Shown here in pieces: positions 59,696 through 64,000 of a stretch of 64,000 nt of DNA. Numbering within the stretch: the stretch's first letter is position 1; every line of letters begins with the position of its first letter. The notes below the pieces were generated by a model. It searched no databases. It was not told the origin of the DNA and was given only the letters and a program-made list of their open reading frames with translations. Source of the stretch: Methanohalophilus portucalensis (GTDB lineage Archaea; Halobacteriota; Methanosarcinia; Methanosarcinales; Methanosarcinaceae). The position numbers were made by a program, and so were the translations under genes. The stretch is taken from positions 1,983,750 through 2,047,749 of the forward strand of contig NZ_CP017881.1 of assembly GCF_002761295.1 (NCBI RefSeq). Reading direction: 5' to 3'.

Positions 59696-60796
59696 TTACT
59701 CACTTAAAAGTGTCATTGTATGCATAAGGTCTGTTCTTGAAAGGATGCCGATAATCTCTCCATCTTCCATTACCACAAGACGGCCTACGTTATTATTGTT
59801 CAGGACCTTGAAGGCTTCAGATGCATTATCGGCAGGTGAGATAGTAACCACATCCCTTGTCATCACATCGGAAACGAGGGTACTTATCCTATCCACTTGC
59901 GCTACCTTATGTACATCCGTAAACGTAACAATGCCTTTTAAAACATTGTGCTGGATCACCGGATAACCCATATGTTTGTGTTCAAACATGAATTGTACGA
60001 GTTCTTCCAGGTTCATCTCAGGAGATACTGAAATAATATCACTGCTCATCACATCTTTTACCATGACATTCTCAAGGGTACGGGTAACAGCAGTGGAACG
60101 TTCCTCTCCTGAAGCTCCCATGTAAATAAATACCGCAATCAACAAAAGCCAGGGATTCCAGGGATTGGAAAGAATACCCAAAAGTGCCAGCATGAAAGCA
60201 AAAAATTTCCCGACAGTCGCTGCGTTACGGGTTGCCTGTATATAATTCATACGGCGAGCAAAAAATGCACGCAAAATCCTACCCCCATCCATGGGGAAAG
60301 CAGGAATCAAGTTGAATGCCCCCAATACAATATTGATGGAAGCAAGGATATAGACAAGACGATAGGGTATGGTAGTAGAATAACCTGCAACCATCATATC
60401 TACAATCAAATTCAATCCAAACAGGATACCACCAATCAAAAAACTTACAAATGGTCCCGCAAAAGCCATTTTTGCTTCCTGTCCAGGATCACGGGGCATC
60501 TCTTCCATTGAAGATACACCACCAATCAAAAAAAGGGTGATGTTATCTATCTTAACCCCATACTTTTTTGCAAAATAGGAATGACCCAGCTCGTGCAAGA
60601 GTACACAGGTAAAAAGGAGGATGGTTGTCAAAAGGGACAGGCCGTAACCTAATAGAGCAGGCTGGACATCTGCAAATCCAACGGGTTCGGGTACACTTGA
60701 AAAAACAAATGCAAAGAGAAACAGTACAATAAGAAAAGTGATATGGATCAATATAGGGATACCCATTACACTACCGATTTTGAAAGAAGTTTTCAT
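59696..60796 (-). CDS. Site-2 protease (M50) with two CBS domains
   Basis: A 366-residue intramembrane metalloprotease. The zinc motif HELGH is at about residues 68-72 in LLHELGHSYFAKKYGV, and NLIPAFPMDGGR (about 163-174) gives the third ligand. About six helices span the first 225 residues. The C-terminal 130 residues carry two CBS units (VKDVMSSDIISVSPEMNLEEL and VSDVMTRDVVTISPADNASEA), which would bind nucleotide and control cleavage. This is the archaeal Rip1/MjS2P-type arrangement. Its targets are unknown. Confidence 0.93.
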   Translation of the reverse strand: MKTSFKIGSVMGIPILIHITFLIVLFLFAFVFSSVPEPVGFADVQPALLGYGLSLLTTILLFTCVLLHELGHSYFAKKYGVKIDNITLFLIGGVSSMEEMPRDPGQEAKMAFAGPFVSFLIGGILFGLNLIVDMMVAGYSTTIPYRLVYILASINIVLGAFNLIPAFPMDGGRILRAFFARRMNYIQATRNAATVGKFFAFMLALLGILSNPWNPWLLLIAVFIYMGASGEERSTAVTRTLENVMVKDVMSSDIISVSPEMNLEELVQFMFEHKHMGYPVIQHNVLKGIVTFTDVHKVAQVDRISTLVSDVMTRDVVTISPADNASEAFKVLNNNNVGRLVVMEDGEIIGILSRTDLMHTMTLLSE

Positions 60797-60823
60797 AACT
60801 GAACCTTTTTAAGTTCCTATTAT

Positions 60824-60976
60824 TTAGTTATTTAGTTTTAGTGATGTGAATGAGTACCTGACGAATAATACTTTCACACCACTTGGTTTCAAAATATATA
60901 CCCCTGAAGACCTATTAGGAAATAGTCACGGATTCGATGGGCACACGCCTTTACAAGTTTCAAGGCTAGGTGCCAT
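60824..60976 (-). pseudogene. Interrupted short frame between mfnA and the protease gene
   Basis: On the minus strand an ATG at 60976 opens MAPSLETCKGVCPSNP, then TGA at 60926-60928, and the same frame continues LFPNRSSGVYILKPSGVKVL to a TAA at 60824. The continuation after the stop looks protein-like (regular hydrophobic alternation), which suggests a decayed small gene or a conserved repeat of the sort scattered in Methanosarcina genomes. I cannot verify that from here. An overlapping plus-strand frame at 60846 is equally unrecognised. Confidence 0.3.
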
Positions 60977-61011
60977 CGATCATCCCCTCAACCGTGATAC
61001 CAAGCACCCTT

Positions 61012-62160
61012 TTATTTTTTATTTTGAGATTGATTTACAACAGTATCCAGATCCGCAAGAAACATATCTATGATCTCATTATCCAGATGGGGCATGATAA
61101 CCAATCTTAATGCCTGTGGATTTCTCGTAAGAGAAACACGCCATCCAAAATCCTCGTAAAGTCTGTTTTGAATATCACCTGGTGACTCTACATCCAGCGC
61201 CACGATATTCATAACAGGTTCTATCACCGGCCGGATTCCTATATTCCTGGCTCCTGCAACAAGCCTTTCAGTCATATCCATACATCGTTGTACGATGGCA
61301 CCATAACCTTTTCTTCCAAGATGGCGCATAACTGCGTAAGTGGATACTACAGCTGCTCCACTACGGGTACCTGTCAGGGAATACTGACTGCTTATAGTAA
61401 GATAAGGTGTCTTTACCGCCAGATTGTCAAGATCAAGACTGTGGCGGAAAAGTAATCCTCCTGAAGGAATAGTACTTAGACCCATTTTGTGGGGATCTAT
61501 TGTTACAGAAGATACACCGGGAATTTCAAAATCAAATTTATATTTAGGTTTAAGGAAAGGCAGTACAAAACCCCCGAAAGCCGCATCTACGTGGAAAGGT
61601 AAACCATTTTCAATAGCTATGCCAGAAAGGGTTTCAAGAGGGTCTACCTGCCCAAACTCAGTAGTACCGGCTATACCCACCAATCCTATGGTATTACTAT
61701 CTATCAGGGAGTTAACTGCATCCGTATCCACCTGCAAATTATCAGAAAGAGCTGCTCTGCGTATATCTATACCTGAAAGATCACCAACTTTATCAAAAGA
61801 AAAATGAGCTGAATCAGGAACAACAATGTTAGGATTTACAATTGATCTATTACGATTACGCATAGCTCTTACGGCCTGGATATTTGATTCAGTGCCTCCT
61901 GTACTGATATAACCACAGGCATCCGGAAGATGCAACATGGCACCCAGCATTTCCATGACCTGTTCTTCCAGTTCAGATGTTCCCTGAAAAAGACCTGGGT
62001 CTCCCATATTAGCTTCGATGAAATTGCAATGGGCATGCTATGCTATTTCATGAGGATAGGTACACATGGAACTCAGAACTTTCCTGTAATCACTATCCCT
62101 GTTTTTTTTTTGAGATAATTCCTTTAGAACTGAATCTCTTGTGATGCCATTGCTATACAT
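61012..62160 (-). CDS. mfnA: L-tyrosine decarboxylase, with an in-frame TAG codon
   Basis: PLP enzyme that decarboxylates tyrosine to tyramine, the first dedicated step to methanofuran. Read through, the frame from ATG 62160 gives 382 residues, a normal family length. ATG 62160 has AAAAGGA six bases upstream. Residues 29-60 ([12 protein letters not shown], then TAG, then [20 protein letters not shown]) align with the family, so the TAG at 62038-62040 replaces a sense residue at position 41. The PLP lysine is in [11 protein letters not shown], and [10 protein letters not shown] is the conserved PLP aspartate. Without read-through only an internal ATG (62007) remains and the N-terminus would be lost. 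TAG is otherwise unused as stop in this window, so insertion of pyrrolysine is likely. Confidence 0.85.
62038..62040 (-). other. In-frame TAG (amber) codon in mfnA, candidate pyrrolysine
   Basis: Codon 41 of mfnA. Context on the minus strand: GCA-TAG-CAT. The frame continues without any further stop for 341 codons. Homologues should have a sense residue here in a solvent-exposed N-terminal helix. Confidence 0.7.
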
Positions 62161-62248
62161 GAGAATCCTTTTCCTAGAAGAGCTTTTTAATTATAATCGT
62201 TTTGAGTTATATTTGATTTTCAGATTTTTAAATTTCAGGAATTGCTAG

Positions 62249-62275
62249 AGGGGGACCCCATAGTTTCTATTGGAA
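62249..62275 (-). repeat. ORB-like origin repeat 1 (inverted)
   Basis: Plus strand GGGGGACCCCATAGTTTCTA; its complement has GAAACTATGGGGTCC, the origin-recognition core, facing the other three. Confidence 0.75.
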
Positions 62276-62400
62276 ACATAGTTCAATTTGAAAAAAGGGA
62301 TTTTTGTAAAACAAAGTTTTATATATTAAAACCTCTCTACTTACACTGCTATATTTTTTCAACATATTAAAAATATGTATTTCATATTTTTTCCTTATCT

Positions 62401-62427
62401 CCAGTTGAAACCATAGGGTCTCTCCCC
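62401..62427 (+). repeat. ORB-like origin repeat 2
   Basis: CAGTTGAAACCATAGGGTCT followed by CTCCCC. It has GAAAC then AGGGTC, one base from the others. Confidence 0.7.
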
Positions 62428-62438
62428 TTTATAAATGT

Positions 62439-62463
62439 TCCAAACGAAACAAAGGGGTCTACC
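62439..62463 (+). repeat. ORB-like origin repeat 3
   Basis: CCAAACGAAACAAAGGGGTC then TACC. It shares GAAACAAAGGGGTCT with repeat 4 exactly. Confidence 0.75.
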
Positions 62464-62522
62464 TTTTTTGTCGTTTTTTACATCTATAATTTTAATTGTA
62501 TCTTTTAAACTTACTTTATAAG

Positions 62523-62549
62523 TGCACTTGAAACAAAGGGGTCTTTACC
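62523..62549 (+). repeat. ORB-like origin repeat 4
   Basis: GCACTTGAAACAAAGGGGTC then TTTACC, 85 bases after repeat 3 and in the same orientation. Confidence 0.75.
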
Positions 62550-62716
62550 ATAACTGTTAAGAATAGATACCTATATTTCCATTAGAGTACTAACAGAGGA
62601 AAATTACGTCCTTTTGCATATACCAAATATTGCTAAGAGGAGGTACCCGCTTTGGTTTCAATCTACTAAAAAAACGATTATACGGTATTGTCATATTACA
62701 AATAGAAGGTGTTTGG

Positions 62717-63952
62717 ATGGATAATGGTTCACTTGATGGGTTATTTGAAGAGTTATTGGAGACAGAATCCCTTTTTAAGAATAAGGAAGTGTTGAGACCT
62801 GCGTATACACCGGAAAATCTTCCTCATCGTAGTAACCAGATAAATAATATTGCTACGGTACTGGTATCAGCTTTGAGGGGTCATACACCTTCTAATGTTC
62901 TCATTTATGGAAAAACAGGTACAGGTAAAACTGCTGTTGCTAGATATGTGGGTATTGAACTTGAAAGGAAAAGTGATCATCTCAATGTACAATGTAATGT
63001 GCTGTACATAAATTGCGAAGTAATAGATACACAGTATAGGTTATTGGCCAATCTTGCAAAACAATTCGGTGAAGATGTCCCTATGACAGGATGGCCTACA
63101 GATCAGGTCTTTTTCCGATTTAAAGAGGCAGTGGATTCCCGCAAACAGGTAATCATAATAATTCTTGATGAAATTGATAAATTGATAAAAAAAGGGGATG
63201 ATGTCCTCTATAATCTTTCCCGGATGAATACGGATCTTAAAAATGCCCGGGTAAGCATGATAGGTATTTCCAATGATCTGAAGTTCACTGAATTTCTGGA
63301 TCCACGTGTGAAAAGTTCTCTGGGAGAGGAGGAAATTATCTTTCCACCCTATGATGCCGAACAGATAAGTGATATTCTCAGGCAGCGTGCTGCTATTGCT
63401 TATAAGGAAAACAGTATGGATGACATGGTAATTCCTCTATGTTCTGCTTTTGCGGCACAGGAACACGGGGATGCACGGCGTGCTCTTGATCTTATGAGGG
63501 TTGCCGGGGAAATAGCCGAACGTGAGAAGAAGAATATTATCGAGGAAGAACACGTCAGGCAAGCCCAGGAAAAAATCGAAGTGGATCGTATAGTGGAAGT
63601 TATACGCACTCTTCCTACCCAATCCAAGCTCGCTCTCTATAGTGTGATGCTGCTGCGCAATAATGGCCACCGTAATGTGACAACGGGTGAGGTGTATAAC
63701 GTTTACAGACAGTTATGCCGCAATGTTGATACCGATATCCTGACCCAGAGAAGGGTCACCGATCTCATATCAGAGCTTGATATGCTGGGTATCCTCAATG
63801 CTATAGTCGTGAGCAAGGGCAGATATGGCCGTACCAAGGAAATCGTATTGAGTGTACCTGTGGAAAGTACCAAGAAAGTCTTGCTTGAAGATTATCGCCT
63901 CAATATGCTGGCCGATTTCAAACCGGTTCTGACAGCCCAGATGCATCTTTGA
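62717..63952 (+). CDS. orc1: Origin recognition ATPase Orc1/Cdc6
   Basis: Initiator of DNA replication, 411 residues from the ATG at 62717, which follows AAGGTG by six bases. The open frame begins at 62630, but those 29 residues are not family-like and cover the leader. AAA+ motifs: Walker A GKTGTGKTAV, Walker B IIIILDEIDKL, sensor 1 MIGISNDLKF and sensor 2 region HGDARRALDLMRVAGEIAE. The C-terminal winged helix (about 310-411) binds ORB DNA. The gene lies next to its own ORB repeats, as usual for archaeal Cdc6-linked origins. Confidence 0.96.
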   Translation: MDNGSLDGLFEELLETESLFKNKEVLRPAYTPENLPHRSNQINNIATVLVSALRGHTPSNVLIYGKTGTGKTAVARYVGIELERKSDHLNVQCNVLYINCEVIDTQYRLLANLAKQFGEDVPMTGWPTDQVFFRFKEAVDSRKQVIIIILDEIDKLIKKGDDVLYNLSRMNTDLKNARVSMIGISNDLKFTEFLDPRVKSSLGEEEIIFPPYDAEQISDILRQRAAIAYKENSMDDMVIPLCSAFAAQEHGDARRALDLMRVAGEIAEREKKNIIEEEHVRQAQEKIEVDRIVEVIRTLPTQSKLALYSVMLLRNNGHRNVTTGEVYNVYRQLCRNVDTDILTQRRVTDLISELDMLGILNAIVVSKGRYGRTKEIVLSVPVESTKKVLLEDYRLNMLADFKPVLTAQMHL

Positions 63953-64000
63953 ACTGGAATTGTTAGATTAAGCAGGTTTAACCTGTCTTTCTTTTTTAAA

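Larger units (their letters stand above)
62161..62716. other. Probable chromosomal replication origin upstream of orc1/cdc6
   Basis: A 556-base, very AT-rich region without a gene, directly before an Orc1/Cdc6 gene. Four ORB-like repeats with the core GAAAC-x-A-x-x-GGGGTC occur, one in the opposite orientation to the other three, and AT-rich DNA lies between them (62310-62400, 62470-62520). This is the standard archaeal oriC arrangement. The leftward mfnA promoter also lies here (near 62190). Confidence 0.8.

Noticed and set aside
60846-61073. 75-codon plus-strand frame overlapping the end of mfnA
   Set aside because: It overlaps a real gene on the other strand and shows no domain; the opposite strand looks at least as protein-like.
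62630-62716. Longer Orc1/Cdc6 starting at 62630
   Set aside because: The N-terminal 29 residues are unlike the family, and AAGGTG precedes the ATG at 62717.

Overview
The window reads as a chromosomal segment of a methylotrophic methanogenic archaeon of the Methanosarcinaceae, most likely a moderate halophile of the Methanohalophilus type. Four things point there: formylmethanofuran formyltransferase (ftr) and the methanofuran-pathway tyrosine decarboxylase (mfnA); a duplicated-domain S-layer protein with a PGF-type C-terminal sorting signal; archaeal DGGGP synthase, family B polymerase and Orc1/Cdc6; and the use of only TAA and TGA as stops in every gene annotated here, as expected where TAG is reserved for pyrrolysine. 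The genus assignment is inference.

Layout. 1-13.4 kb is housekeeping: a PIN-domain RNA ligase partner, DGGGP synthase, the NAD de novo genes nadA, nadX and nadC, a secreted COG1361-type protein followed by a TTG-started tubulin/CetZ-like protein, a LolD/FtsX-type ABC pair split around a PPC-domain protein, a winged-helix regulator and enolase, then DNA polymerase B. 13.5-16.0 kb has a bacterial-type katG beside the 3' remnant of a monofunctional catalase. 16.4-21.4 kb is a complete minus-strand rRNA operon (16S, tRNA-Ala, 23S, 5S, tRNA-Cys) with bulge-helix-bulge processing stems around both large rRNAs. 22-27 kb is accessory: an SDF-family symporter, an intron-containing tRNA-Met, and an AT-rich stretch with three toxin-antitoxin-like loci, one of unfamiliar architecture. 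27.0-30.6 kb holds a lipoprotein and the S-layer gene with a long leader, followed by a KaiC-like ATPase and a 47-residue zinc-ribbon protein.

31.5-41 kb is a minus-strand transport and cobalamin block: cbiD, cbiE, then cbiM, cbiN, cbiQ and cbiO (cobalt ECF transporter), running into a CBS-domain protein, a CPA2-type antiporter and a P2-type cation ATPase. 41-50 kb has mutS-mutL, an ABC-2 exporter, and the Trk potassium system. 50-52 kb has tRNA-Pro, ribB and a CTP-dependent riboflavin kinase fused to a DNA-binding domain, with a palindrome just upstream that could be its own operator. 52-58 kb is on the plus strand: a voltage-gated-type K+ channel with a zinc ribbon, a CopB-type ATPase, ftr and two PH-domain membrane proteins. 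58-62 kb has a TraB-family protein, an M50 protease with CBS domains, and mfnA.

The right end carries orc1/cdc6 preceded by an AT-rich region with four ORB-like repeats, which marks a probable replication origin.

The most notable observation is that mfnA is interrupted by one in-frame TAG codon in a window with no TAG terminators. The gene is otherwise intact, with a good ribosome binding site and the family's normal length, so it is a candidate pyrrolysine-containing decarboxylase or a regulated read-through switch at the entry to methanofuran synthesis. Other points of interest are the 349-residue gene coupled to a HicA-like toxin, an apparent ATT start or frameshift in an ABC ATPase, the cbiO C-terminal extension, and a lipoprotein gene bracketed by duplicated ydbT 3' ends.
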